This document shows, piece after piece, positions 32,161-41,050 of a stretch of 64,000 nt of DNA. Both the position numbers and the translations under genes were made by a program. The DNA is taken from the NCBI RefSeq assembly GCF_000763375.1, contig NZ_JPSY01000001.1, positions 1,860,001-1,924,000 on the forward strand, written 5' to 3'. Position 1 is the stretch's first letter. The number at the start of each line of letters is the position of its first letter. The notes below the pieces were generated by a model, which ran no database searches, was not told the DNA's origin, and saw nothing but the letters and a program-made list of their open reading frames with translations. Origin of the DNA: Microbacterium profundi (lineage in GTDB: Bacteria > Actinomycetota > Actinomycetes > Actinomycetales > Microbacteriaceae).

Positions 32161-33701
32161 CCGTCACCCACCACGTCCGCGTCTACAAGAGCGAAGAAGA
32201 CCTGCCCCGCGAGAACCAGCTGGCATGGAAGATCGCCGAGGTCGCGACGGATGCCGTCGAGGTCGAGCAGGACGTCGTCGACATGATCATCAACCGCATC
32301 ATCGACAATGCCTCCGTCGCCGCAGCATCCCTCACCCGAGGCCCGATCATCGCGGCCCGCGACCAGGCGTTCAGCCACCCCGTCTCGACCGGTGGCAAGG
32401 GCGCGACTGTCTTCGGCGCACCGCTCGATGCGCACACCAGCCCTGAGTGGGCGGCCTGGGCCAACGGCGTCGCCGTGCGTGAGCTCGATTACCACGACAC
32501 CTTCCTCGCCGCGGAGTACTCCCACCCGGGTGACAATATCCCGCCGATCCTCGCGGTCGCCCAGCACACCGGGGCCGACGGGCGTGCCCTCGTCCGCGGC
32601 ATCGCCACCGGCTACGAGATTCAGGTCGACTTGGTGAAGGCGATCTGCCTGCACAAGCACAAGATCGACCATGTCGCGCACCTCGGCCCTTCGGCCGCCG
32701 CCGGGATCGGCACGCTTCTCGGCCTCGACGCCGAGACGATCTACCAGGCCGTTTCGCAGGCGCTGCACACCACCACCGCCACACGGCAGAGCCGCAAGGG
32801 CGAGATCTCGACGTGGAAGGCGCACGCCCCGGCGTTCGCAGGCAAGATGGCCGTCGAGGCGGTCGATCGCGCCATGCGCGGCCAGACCAGCCCCTCGCCG
32901 ATCTACGAAGGTGAAGACGGCGTGATCGCCTGGATGCTGGACGGCCCGGATGCCGCGTACGAAGTGCCGCTGCCCCCCAAGGGCGAAGCGAAGCGCGCGA
33001 TCCTCGACTCGTACACGAAGGAGCACTCCGCGGAGTATCAGGCGCAGGCCTGGATCGACCTGGCGCGGAAGCTGCACAAGGAATATTTCTCGCTCCCTGA
33101 GCCTGTCGAAGGGCGCACCTGGCATGACATCGAGTCCGTTGTGCTGCACACCTCGCACCACACGCACTACGTGATCGGCTCTGGCGCGAACGACCCGCAG
33201 AAGTACGACCCGACCGCGTCGCGCGAGACGCTCGACCACTCGATCCCGTACATTTTCACCGTGGCGCTGCAGGATGGCAGCTGGCACCACGTCGACTCGT
33301 ATGCTCCTGAGCGTGCCGGTCGTGCGGACACCGTCGAGTTGTGGAACAGGGTCACGACGCTCGAGGATGCCGAGTGGACACGTCGCTACCACTCCAACGA
33401 CATCGCGGAGAAGGCGTTCGGCGGTCGCGTGGAGATCACCTTCACCGATGGCTCGACGCTGGTCGACGAGATCGCGGTCGCGGATGCGCACCCGCTCGGC
33501 GCCAGGCCCTTCGCCCGCGAGAACTACATCGCGAAGTTCCGCCTGCTGGCTGAGCCGGTGCTGTCGTCTGAGGAGATCGAGCGGTTCCTGTCGCTCGTGC
33601 AGCGCCTGCCGGAGCTCACCGCCGCTGAGGTCGCCGAGCTCTCGATCATCGCGAAGCCGGGTGTCGTGGCATCCGAGCCCACCACCAAGGGGTTGTTCTG
33701 A
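32157..33701 (+). CDS. prpD: 2-methylcitrate dehydratase, PrpD (MmgE/PrpD family)
   Basis: Dehydrates 2-methylcitrate in the methylcitrate cycle of propionate use. It has 514 residues and the family words [62 protein letters not shown] and [13 protein letters not shown]. About residues 311-319 read SLPEPVEGR: this is a copy of the tcgctccctgagcctgtcgaaggg element inserted in frame, where the unbroken family sequence would run from KEYF to TWHDIES. The insert seems tolerated. It is the first enzyme gene of the prpDBC set. Confidence 0.92.
   Translation: MTVTHHVRVYKSEEDLPRENQLAWKIAEVATDAVEVEQDVVDMIINRIIDNASVAAASLTRGPIIAARDQAFSHPVSTGGKGATVFGAPLDAHTSPEWAAWANGVAVRELDYHDTFLAAEYSHPGDNIPPILAVAQHTGADGRALVRGIATGYEIQVDLVKAICLHKHKIDHVAHLGPSAAAGIGTLLGLDAETIYQAVSQALHTTTATRQSRKGEISTWKAHAPAFAGKMAVEAVDRAMRGQTSPSPIYEGEDGVIAWMLDGPDAAYEVPLPPKGEAKRAILDSYTKEHSAEYQAQAWIDLARKLHKEYFSLPEPVEGRTWHDIESVVLHTSHHTHYVIGSGANDPQKYDPTASRETLDHSIPYIFTVALQDGSWHHVDSYAPERAGRADTVELWNRVTTLEDAEWTRRYHSNDIAEKAFGGRVEITFTDGSTLVDEIAVADAHPLGARPFARENYIAKFRLLAEPVLSSEEIERFLSLVQRLPELTAAEVAELSIIAKPGVVASEPTTKGLF
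33088..33115 (+). repeat. ccctgagcctgtcgaaggg element inserted in frame inside prpD
   Basis: The stretch around 33091-33113 (CTCCCTGAGCCTGTCGAAGGG) is identical to the end of the minisatellite at 28368-28388. It adds a run of nine residues to PrpD without a frameshift. Confidence 0.85.
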
Positions 33702-33706
33702 TGACG

Positions 33707-33810
33707 CCCTTCGACGGGCTCAGGGCTCGGGGCCGCAGCCGGTCGCTGAGCCTGAGCCTTACCCGGTCGCTGAGCCTGAGCCTTAGCCGGTCGCTGAGCC
33801 TGTCGAAGCG
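33707..33810. repeat. Tandem ccggtcgctgagcctgagcctta units in the prpD-prpB gap
   Basis: Begins with cccttcgacgggctcaggg, then two full ccggtcgctgagcctgagcctta units and a last ccggtcgctgagcctgtcgaagc. The same element family as at 28 kb, here inside an operon between prpD and prpB. Confidence 0.8.
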
Positions 33811-33837
33811 TCCGGCGATCCACCGAAAGGACTTCTA

Positions 33838-34737
33838 ATGCTGTATTCCACCACCACCCCCGCCGAGAAACGCCGCCTCTTCCGCGAGCGTCTCGCCACC
33901 GGTGAACTGCTGCGTTTCCCTGGCGCGTTCAATCCGCTCTCCGCACGCCTCATCGAGCAGAAAGGCTTCGAGGGCGTCTATATCTCGGGCGCCGTCCTCT
34001 CTGCCGACCTGGGGCTGCCGGACATCGGACTCACCACGCTCACCGAGGTCGCGGGCCGCGGTCAGCAGATCGCACGGATGACCGAGCTGCCGGCGATCAT
34101 CGACGCCGACACCGGCTTCGGCGAGCCGATGAATGTGGCTCGCACGATCCAGACGCTCGAGGACGCTGGCCTTGCCGGAGCCCATATCGAGGATCAGATC
34201 AACCCGAAGCGCTGCGGTCATCTCGATGGCAAGGCCGTGGTTGATCTCGGCACGGCGGCGAAGCGCATCCGTGCCGCCGTCGACGCGCGCCGTGACGAGA
34301 ACTTCCTCATCATGGCGCGCACCGACATCGCCGCCGTCGACGGTCTCGTGGCCGCGAAGGATCGCGCCAAGGCGCTGGTGGATGCCGGGGCCGACGCGAT
34401 CTTCCCCGAGGCAATGCGCTCTCTCGAGGAGTTCGCGGCGATCCGGGATGCTGTGGACGTGCCGATCCTGGCGAACATGACCGAGTTCGGGAAGTCGGAT
34501 CTGTTCAGCGTCGACCAGCTGCGCGATGTCGGCGTGAACATCGTCATCTGGCCGGTGTCGCTGCTGCGCATCGCGATGGGCGCGGCGGGTCGTGCGCTCG
34601 ATACGCTGAACGACGAGGGGCATCTCACGAGCAAGCTCGGCGAGATGCAGCATCGCGCAGACCTGTATGACCTCATCGACTACGAGTCGTACAACCATTT
34701 CGACTCCGGCGTCTTCAACTTCACCGTCGACCGATAG
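33838..34737 (+). CDS. prpB: 2-methylisocitrate lyase, PrpB
   Basis: Splits 2-methylisocitrate into pyruvate and succinate. It has 299 residues, the usual PrpB size and shorter than isocitrate lyase. The active-site signature KRCGH (INPKRCGHLDGK) carries the catalytic cysteine. IDADTGFGEPMNVARTI and HIEDQ provide metal-binding acids. The ATG at 33838 has GAAAGGAC upstream. It is separated from prpD by repeat DNA but is co-oriented and probably co-transcribed. Confidence 0.94.
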   Translation: MLYSTTTPAEKRRLFRERLATGELLRFPGAFNPLSARLIEQKGFEGVYISGAVLSADLGLPDIGLTTLTEVAGRGQQIARMTELPAIIDADTGFGEPMNVARTIQTLEDAGLAGAHIEDQINPKRCGHLDGKAVVDLGTAAKRIRAAVDARRDENFLIMARTDIAAVDGLVAAKDRAKALVDAGADAIFPEAMRSLEEFAAIRDAVDVPILANMTEFGKSDLFSVDQLRDVGVNIVIWPVSLLRIAMGAAGRALDTLNDEGHLTSKLGEMQHRADLYDLIDYESYNHFDSGVFNFTVDR

Positions 34738-34751
34738 TCGGTCGCACCCGC

Positions 34752-34852
34752 GGGTCGTTGAGCGAGCGAAGCGAGACGAAACGCATTGAGGACACTTCGA
34801 CTCGCTACGCTCGCTCAGTGCGGGCCTCCGTGAGTCGAAGTGACGAAACGCA
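34752..34852. repeat. Intergenic inverted repeat in the prpB-prpC gap
   Basis: gggtcgttgagcgagcgaagcgagacgaaacgc, then cttcgactcgctacgctcgctcag, then gagtcgaagtgacgaaacgc: the window-wide element in both orientations. It sits within the prp operon, just before the prpC ribosome site. Confidence 0.8.
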
Positions 34853-34871
34853 ATCTGCAAAGGAGCACGGT

Positions 34872-36062
34872 ATGACTGACAACGACATCAAGAAGGGCCT
34901 CGCAGGGGTCGTCGCGGATGAGACGGCGATCAGCAAGGTCAACCCCGAGACGAACAGCCTGCTCTACCGTGGCTATCCGGTGCAGGAACTCGCCGCGACC
35001 CAGTCGTTCGAGGCCGTCGCCTACCTGCTGTGGCACGGCGAGCTGCCGACTTCCTCGGAATTGGAAGCCTTCCGCGCGACCGAGCGCGCGAACCGTGCGC
35101 TCGCCCCCGCGGTGAAGGAGGCCATCGATCGCCTCCCGATCGATTCGCACCCGATGGACGAGGTGCGCACCGCGGTCAGCGTGATCGGCGCGATCGAGAC
35201 GGCCGGCATCAGCAACGTACTGGATGCCGTCGGCACTCCGGAGGAGAACCTCGAGCGCAGCCTCAAGCTGTTCGCGGCTCTTCCGGCGATCGTGTCCTAC
35301 GGCCAGCGTCGTCGTCGCGGCCAGGAGGCCGTCGAGTCGCGTGATGACCTCGACTACGCCGCGAACTTCCTGTGGCTGACGTTCGGTGAAGAAGCCGCCC
35401 CGGAGGTCGTCGACGCGTTCAACCGCTCGATGATCCTCTACGCGGAGCACTCGTTCAACGCGTCCACGTTCACGGCGCGCGTGATCACCTCGACGCTGAG
35501 CGACCTGTACTCGGCCGTGGTCGGCGCGATCGGTGCGCTGAAGGGACCGCTGCACGGTGGCGCCAACGAGGCCGTCATGCACATCTTCGATGAGATCGGT
35601 ACGGCATCCGAGGTGAAGGGCTGGCTCGACACCGCGCTCGCCGAAAAGCGCAAGATCATGGGCTTCGGCCACCGCGTGTATAAGCGCGGCGATTCGCGTG
35701 TGCCCACGATGAAGGCAGCCCTCGACACTCTCGTCGAGCACTACGACCGTCCGGATGTCGCGGAGCTGTACTCGACGCTCGAGGACGAGTTCGTCTCGCG
35801 CAAGGGCATCTACCCCAACCTCGACTACCCGTCGGGACCGGCGTATAACCTCATCGGCTACGACACCCTCACCTTCACGCCGCTGTTCATCGCGTCGCGT
35901 ATCACCGGTTGGACCGCGCACATCCTCGAGCAGCAGGCGTCGAATGCGCTGATCAGGCCGTTGTCTGCGTACAACGGTCCGGATGAGCGTCACATCGAGG
36001 AGTACGTGCCGGATACTGCGGCGATCGATGTGCTGGAGCGGGCTGAAGAAGCGGCGGGATGA
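34872..36062 (+). CDS. prpC: 2-methylcitrate synthase, PrpC (citrate synthase family)
   Basis: Joins propionyl-CoA and oxaloacetate into 2-methylcitrate. It has 396 residues, starting at the ATG at 34872 behind AAAGGAG; an upstream in-frame ATG lies in repeat DNA. Family residues: His in ALKGPLHGGANE, His in IMGFGHRVYK and Asp in NLDYPSGPAYNLIG. It begins IKKGLAGVVADETAISKVN, typical of methylcitrate synthases and not of the long citrate synthases. Last of prpDBC; the thiolase start overlaps its stop. Confidence 0.93.
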   Translation: MTDNDIKKGLAGVVADETAISKVNPETNSLLYRGYPVQELAATQSFEAVAYLLWHGELPTSSELEAFRATERANRALAPAVKEAIDRLPIDSHPMDEVRTAVSVIGAIETAGISNVLDAVGTPEENLERSLKLFAALPAIVSYGQRRRRGQEAVESRDDLDYAANFLWLTFGEEAAPEVVDAFNRSMILYAEHSFNASTFTARVITSTLSDLYSAVVGAIGALKGPLHGGANEAVMHIFDEIGTASEVKGWLDTALAEKRKIMGFGHRVYKRGDSRVPTMKAALDTLVEHYDRPDVAELYSTLEDEFVSRKGIYPNLDYPSGPAYNLIGYDTLTFTPLFIASRITGWTAHILEQQASNALIRPLSAYNGPDERHIEEYVPDTAAIDVLERAEEAAG

Positions 36063-37246
36063 TGTCTACCTCGCGGGAGAAGATCGCGATCGTCGCCGGG
36101 GCGCGGACCCCGGTGGGTCGTTTTGGTGGGGCGTTCAAGGACACTCCTGCGCATGAGCTCGGTGCTGCGGCGACGGTTGAGGCGCTGAAGCGCTCGGGTA
36201 TCTCGGGTGACCGCGTCGGCGAGGTCGTCATCGGCAACATCGGTCAGGTCGCAGGGGATGCCTATATCTCGCGTCGGATCGCTTTGTCTGCCGGTCTCGA
36301 CGTCAATACGCCGGCATTCACGGTGAATCGACTGTGCGGGTCGGGGCTGCAGGCGATCTGGTCGGCGGCGCAGGAGCTGCTGTGGGGCGGTATCGATGTT
36401 GCTGTCGCCGGCGGTGCCGAGAACATGACGCGAATGCCGTTCTATGACTTCAACGCGCGGTTCAACGACCGGCTCGGACATCGCCAACTGCTCGACGGCA
36501 CGATCGCGATGCTCACGGATCCGTTCACCGAGAAGCACATGGGAACGACGGCCGAGAACGTCGCGTCTCGATTCGGTGTGACTCGGCAAGAGCAGGATGC
36601 TTTCGCCCTCGAGTCGCAGCGAAGGGCGGCGGCTTCCGAGGCTCAGGCTGCTTTTGTTGAAGAGATCGTTTCAGTGACTACGTCGGGCCGTAAGCCCGTT
36701 GAGGTGTCTCGCGATGAACACCCGCGACCGGAGACGACTCTGGAGACGCTCGCTTGCTTGCAGTCGGCTTTCGTCAAGGATGGTACCGTCACTGCGGGCA
36801 ATGCCTCCGGCATCAACGATGGTGCTGCGGCTACGGTGCTGATGCGTGAGACAGATGCGCGCGCCGAGGGTGCTCCCGTTCTCGCAACGATCGAGGCGGT
36901 GACCACCGCGGCACTTGAGCCGGAGATCATGGGCTACGCGCCCACGCTCGCGCTGAAGAAGCTGTTCAAACAGACCGGACTCACGCCCTCGGATATCTCG
37001 ACAATCGAGCTGAACGAGGCGTTCGCGTCACAGGCGCTTGCAGTGATTCGCGATACGGAACTCGACCCGGCTCAGGTGAACCCTTACGGCGGAGCGATCG
37101 CGCTGGGGCACCCGGTTGGCGCTACGGGTGCGATCCTGACGTTACGGGCCGCGCTAACGCTGCAGCGTACCGGGGGAGAATACGCGATCGTCACGATGTG
37201 CATCGGTGGCGGGCAGGCACTGGCTGCGCTGTTGAAGCGGGGTTAA
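36059..37246 (+). CDS. Acetyl-CoA C-acyltransferase (thiolase)
   Basis: Thiolase of 395 residues. The acylated cysteine is in NRLCGSGLQAI (near residue 90). The other catalytic residues are in GGAIALGHPVGATGA (His) and CIGGGQALA (Cys); the ELNEAFASQ motif is present. It overlaps prpC by 4 bp, so it is part of the operon. It may release propionyl-CoA from odd-chain or branched beta-keto acyl-CoAs and feed PrpC. Third-position base use is looser (more T and A) than in the genes before it. Confidence 0.9.
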   Translation: MMSTSREKIAIVAGARTPVGRFGGAFKDTPAHELGAAATVEALKRSGISGDRVGEVVIGNIGQVAGDAYISRRIALSAGLDVNTPAFTVNRLCGSGLQAIWSAAQELLWGGIDVAVAGGAENMTRMPFYDFNARFNDRLGHRQLLDGTIAMLTDPFTEKHMGTTAENVASRFGVTRQEQDAFALESQRRAAASEAQAAFVEEIVSVTTSGRKPVEVSRDEHPRPETTLETLACLQSAFVKDGTVTAGNASGINDGAAATVLMRETDARAEGAPVLATIEAVTTAALEPEIMGYAPTLALKKLFKQTGLTPSDISTIELNEAFASQALAVIRDTELDPAQVNPYGGAIALGHPVGATGAILTLRAALTLQRTGGEYAIVTMCIGGGQALAALLKRG

Positions 37247-37367
37247 GCAGTCTACGGCGGCCCTTCGACAGGCCCAGGCCGTCGCGGGCTCTTACTCTGC
37301 AGGAAAGAAGCGCGATTCCTTCACCTTGATTTGGTCACGAGAAGCGTTGAACCTTGCATAGTTTTGA

Positions 37368-38194
37368 ATTATCCCCCTCCCTGCAGCGCAAGACGACGCC
37401 GCTCCCCGCGCCGCATACTTCGTCTCGGACAGCACGGGTGTCACGGCTGAAACCCTCGGCAACGCGCTCCTCGCGAACTTTCCCGGCATCCGCTTCTTCA
37501 AGCACACGATCCCCTTCGTGCTCACGGAGGCGGAGGCTCCAGCATCAATGCCGACGCGGAACAGGGCCGAGAGCCGCTGTTGTTCATCACTGTCAAGCAG
37601 GCGGCGCTGCGCGGCATTCTCCAAGAATCCCGCGCCACACTCATCGACCTGCTCGCCGGGCATCTGACCGAGCTCGAGCAGGCGCTCGGCGTGACAGCAT
37701 CCGAGCAGCTCGGCAACTATCACGGCCTCGGCGACACCGACCGGTACTTCGCGCGGATGCGCGCCGTCGAATACGCGATCGAGCATGACGACGGGCAGAG
37801 CTCCCGTGCTCTCGACCAGGCCGACGTCGTCATCATCGCCCCATCGCGCTGTGGCAAGACGCCGACGACGATGTATCTCGCACTGCAGCACGGTCTGCGC
37901 GTCGCGAACTACCCCCTCACAGACGACGACTACCCGGCTGAAGGACTCCCGCGCGCGGTCGCGAAGTACGGCGCTCGCTGCTTCGGACTCACCACCACGC
38001 CTCTGCGACTGAGCCAGGTGCGTCACGAGCGCCGTCCGAGTTCGCAGTACTCCAGCCTCGAGCAGTGCACCATCGAGTTGCGCCGTGCCGAAGACCTCTA
38101 TCGACGAAACCGTGTTCCCTTCCTGAACTCTTCGACCAAAAGCGTCGAGGAGATGTCCGCGGTCATCATGCAGACCATGAAGCTGCGTGCGTGA
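37368..38194 (+). pseudogene. PEP synthase regulatory protein (PPSR, DUF299), start lost and frameshifted
   Basis: Remnant of the bifunctional kinase/phosphorylase that controls PEP synthase. The first part, read from about 37410, gives AAYFVSDSTGVTAETLGNALL and so on to IPFVLTEAEA. The frame then shifts near 37530, and the rest (PLLFITVKQAALRGILQESRATLIDLL ... APSRCGKTPTTMYLALQHGL ... LSQVRHERRPSS) is read in a different frame to 38194. The P-loop-like SRCGKTPT is intact. No ATG or GTG precedes the first part in frame (stop at 37365). The upstream sequence looks like foreign DNA joined at about 37375. Next to it is its target gene, also broken. Confidence 0.85.
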
Positions 38195-38231
38195 TCGTGC
38201 TTTTAACAAACCCAGTGAAAGAGGCATCACT

Positions 38232-38865
38232 ATGAGCAACATCCTCTGGTTCGACGAGGTCGGCATGGCGGACCTTCCTCAGGTCGGTGGCAAGAACGCC
38301 TCTCTCGGCGAGATGGTCTCCCACCTCTCCGATCTCGGCGTGCGCGTGCCAGGTGGTTTCGCGACGACCGCCGACGCGTACCGCGCGTTCCTGACAACCA
38401 ATGGCCTGGACGCCCGCATCCGCGAAGCCGTCGAAGCCATTGACGTCGATGATGTCACTCAGCTCTCGCGCGTGGGTGCCGCGGTGCGTGAATGGATCGA
38501 GCAGCAGCCCCTGCCCGCCGAAATCGAACGCGACATCCGCGCTGCGTACGCACGCCTGGTCGAGAACGACCCGACCCCGGATGCCGTCTCCTGGGCCGTC
38601 CGCTCGTCGGCCACCGCAGAAGACCTCCCGGACGCCTCCTTCGCCGGTCAGCAGGAGACCTTCCTCAACATCTCGGGCATCGACAACATCCTGCAGGCGG
38701 TGAAGCAGGTGTTCTCCTCGCTCTACAACGACCGTGCGATCTCTTACCGGGTGCACAACGGCTTCGATCACCACGACGTCGCATTGTCGGTGGGCGTGCA
38801 GCGGATGGTGCGCTCCGACATCGGAGCATCCGGAGTCATGTTCACCGTCGACACCGAGCGGAATT
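38232..38865 (+). pseudogene. ppsA: Phosphoenolpyruvate synthase, 5' fragment cut by an IS
   Basis: Only about 211 residues of pyruvate, water dikinase remain. They cover the start of the ATP-grasp domain: [64 protein letters not shown] and [13 protein letters not shown]. The sequence then enters the IS3-type element at 38866. A complete enzyme is several times longer and would carry the phosphohistidine and PEP-binding domains. These are not on the far side of the IS, so the rest was lost. A GAAAGAGG ribosome site precedes the ATG. Confidence 0.9.
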
Positions 38866-38892
38866 TGTCAAGGCGAGTGAGGCCGGTGGGTG

Positions 38893-39906
38893 TTAGGCGG
38901 CGAGTTGGATCTCGTCGGTTGGTGGCTGGTTGATCCACGCGGCCGGGTCTCGGTCGAGGATCTTCGGTCGCGTCTGTCGCGTCGTGAACCGTTCGGGGTG
39001 GGCGCGGCGGGCGGCCTCGAGTGTGGCGTCTCGGTCGCGGTCGATGGCGTCGGCGTGCCCGTAGTGCACGTCGGCGGGCGTGTGCATGCCGATGCCGGTG
39101 TGCCGGTGGTGGTGGTTGTAGGCGTGCACGAATTCGTCCAGGAACTGCCGTGCGTGGGCGAGGGAGACGAACCGGTCGGGGAAGACGGGCAGGTACTTCA
39201 TCGTCTTGAACAGCGCTTCGGAGTAGGGGTTGTCATTGGACACGTGCGGTCGGGAGCGGGACGCGGTCACGCCGAGATCGGCGAGCAGGGTGCGGACGGT
39301 CTTCGACGTCATCGAGGGGCCGCCGTCGGAGTGCACGACCTCGGGGGTGCCGTGGATCCCGAACGCGTCGGTCATCATCTCCTTGGCGAGTAGGCCGTCC
39401 TCGCAGGCGTGCACGATGGCGCCGACGATGTAGCGGGAGAAGATGTCGATCATCACGTACGCGTCGTAGTACGTGCCTTTGACAGGGCCGGCGAGTTTCG
39501 TGATGTCCCAGGTATAGACCTGCCCGACGGCGGTCGCGATCAGCTCCGGCACCTTCCGCGGCGGATGGGTCGCGAGCCGGCGCCGCTCCCGTACCTGCGT
39601 GTGCTCGCGCAGCACCCGATACATGGTCGAGACCGAGCCCACGTATTCGCCGCGCTCGAGCAGGATGGGATAGATCTGCAACGGCGGCTTGTCGACGAAC
39701 TCGTCACTGTTGAGCGTGGACAGCACCAGCGACCGCTCGACGCTCGAGAGCTTGTTCGCTGGGGCAGGACGAGCCGACGGCGGCTCGGGGTCCGGTCGGC
39801 GTGCGCGGGAGGCGGCGCGGGTCGCGGTCGCACGCGCCACGCCGGTCAGGGCTGCCGCCTGCCGGGTCGGCACGTCCGCGGCGGCCAGTTCGACGTAGGT
39901 GTTCAT
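38893..39906 (-). CDS. IS3-family transposase OrfB (DDE integrase)
   Basis: Integrase-like catalytic subunit of 337 residues. The rve domain has the DDE residues in [10 protein letters not shown] (Asp), [10 protein letters not shown] (Asp) and [13 protein letters not shown] (Glu). An N-terminal HTH-like part ([19 protein letters not shown]) comes before. The ATG at 39906 overlaps the OrfA stop (ATGA), so coupling is by stop/start overlap and not by the -1 frameshift common in this family. Frame and catalytic residues are intact, so it may still be active. Confidence 0.9.
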   Translation of the reverse strand: MNTYVELAAADVPTRQAAALTGVARATATRAASRARRPDPEPPSARPAPANKLSSVERSLVLSTLNSDEFVDKPPLQIYPILLERGEYVGSVSTMYRVLREHTQVRERRRLATHPPRKVPELIATAVGQVYTWDITKLAGPVKGTYYDAYVMIDIFSRYIVGAIVHACEDGLLAKEMMTDAFGIHGTPEVVHSDGGPSMTSKTVRTLLADLGVTASRSRPHVSNDNPYSEALFKTMKYLPVFPDRFVSLAHARQFLDEFVHAYNHHHRHTGIGMHTPADVHYGHADAIDRDRDATLEAARRAHPERFTTRQTRPKILDRDPAAWINQPPTDEIQLAA

Positions 39907-40343
39907 GAGCGCTTCCCGCGCCGCGGGTCGGTGTCCGCGCTCTCGGAGATCTGCCCCAAGAGCGCGTGCGCTTTTCCCATGATCTCCAACGCCGTCCGCG
40001 TCATCGACAACTCCACCTCGGCCTTCCGCAGTTGCGCCTTCAACCGGGCGTTCTCGGCCTGCGCGGCGCTGGGACGACCGACCGCTTCGCCGGGGTTCTT
40101 GCCCTCCAGCAGACCCGCGTCGCGCTGCTTGCGCCACTCCGAGATCAGCGACGAGTACAGGCCATGTCGGCGCAGGTATCCCGCGCCCTCACCCGTCTCG
40201 CACGCGACCTCGTACTCGGACAGGTACTGCAACTTCTGGCCCGGCGAGAACGAACGCCGACGCGTCGGCCCGTCCGGGATCGAGGGTGCGCTCACGACTC
40301 CATCATCGGCCGCGACGACCGCGACCGGGGAACTCAAACTCAT
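39903..40343 (-). CDS. IS3-family transposase OrfA
   Basis: DNA-binding subunit of 146 residues. It has an HTH of the IS3 type (SFSPGQKLQYLSEYEVACETGEGAGYLRRHGLYSSLISEWRKQRD split over about residues 30-75) followed by a leucine-zipper-like helix (AENARLKAQLRKAEVELSMTRTALEIM). It overlaps OrfB by 4 bp. Confidence 0.87.
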   Translation of the reverse strand: MSLSSPVAVVAADDGVVSAPSIPDGPTRRRSFSPGQKLQYLSEYEVACETGEGAGYLRRHGLYSSLISEWRKQRDAGLLEGKNPGEAVGRPSAAQAENARLKAQLRKAEVELSMTRTALEIMGKAHALLGQISESADTDPRRGKRS

Positions 40344-40416
40344 CAGATTGGTGATCCTTCAACTCGCCCCACGAGGCGGACTTGCTATAAACCGGTGGAC
40401 TCACTCAACCCTGACA

Positions 40417-41040
40417 CGTAGGGGCCCGGTGAGGCATGTGCTGCACACAGCCGGTCTGTCTCCCGCGCAGGCGCCGACGGCTGCGGTACTCGCGGTGGAT
40501 CTGCTCGGAGTGGCCCTCGTGCTGGACGAGTTCGGCGAGGTCATCCAATCGGGAGGGGCCGGTGTCGTCATCTCGAGCAGTTCCGCCTACCTGCGCTCGC
40601 CGATCGACCCGAACGTCGAAGCTCAGCTTCGGTCGGCGGCAACCGACGAGCTGCTCGATCTTCCCGCCGCGTCCGTTGACGCCTTCTTGCACGCGGGAGA
40701 TGCGTACTCGTTCGCGAAGCGTGCGAATCAACTGCGTGTGCAGTCAGCGAGTACGGTGTGGGGCGCTCGTGGTGCTCGCATCAACACCATCAGCCCCGGC
40801 ATCATCTCCACCAAGATGGGCCGACAGGAGCTCGATGGAGAGTCGGGTGGGATCATGCGCGCGATGGTCGAGGCGTCCGGCAGCGGCCGGCTCGGTTCGC
40901 CGGATGACATCGCCGGTGCCGTCGAATTCCTTTTCTCGGACGCCGGTTCTTTCGTGACCGGTATCGATCTGCTTGTCGATGGTGGCGTCGTCGCTGCGGT
41001 AGCGAGCGGTGCCGTCGAGCTTCCTGCATTCAACTCCTGA
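40417..41040 (+). pseudogene. Short-chain dehydrogenase, N-terminus lost at the IS edge
   Basis: About 207 codons in frame from the right edge of the IS. The sequence starts in the middle of an SDR (VRHVLHTAGLSPAQAPTAAVLAVDLLG, then GAGVVISSSSAYL). It keeps the catalytic YSFAKRANQL and the C-terminal INTISPGIISTKMG and DIAGAVEFLFSDAGSFVTGIDLLVDGG. The NAD-binding GxxxGIG segment is missing. It ends 11 bp before an alcohol dehydrogenase gene, its probable former operon partner. An internal start could give a shortened product, but it could not bind NAD normally. Confidence 0.85.
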
Positions 41041-41050
41041 GGGGCAAGAG

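Larger units (their letters stand above)
38866..40416 (-). mobile_element. IS3-family insertion sequence, 1551 bp
   Basis: Ends are imperfect inverted repeats: left TGTCAAGGCGAGTGAGGCC (38866-), right, read inward, TGTCAGGGTTGAGTGAGTCC (to 40416), about 16 of 20 matching with one gap. Two genes, orfA and orfB, lie on the minus strand. No target duplication is visible: the left flank ends gcggaatt and the right flank begins cgtaggg. The left side interrupts ppsA and the right side enters an SDR gene with no N-terminus, so the element marks a deletion or other rearrangement. Confidence 0.88.

Noticed and set aside
37292..38266. Minus-strand frame of 324 codons across the PPSR remnant
   Set aside because: Mostly antisense to the recognisable regulator remnant. 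Its last ~27 codons (to 37292) might be the tail of another lost gene, but this could not be supported.
39409..40416. Plus-strand coding sequence running from inside the IS into the SDR
   Set aside because: The part inside the IS is antisense to the transposase genes; only the segment from 40417 is real SDR sequence.
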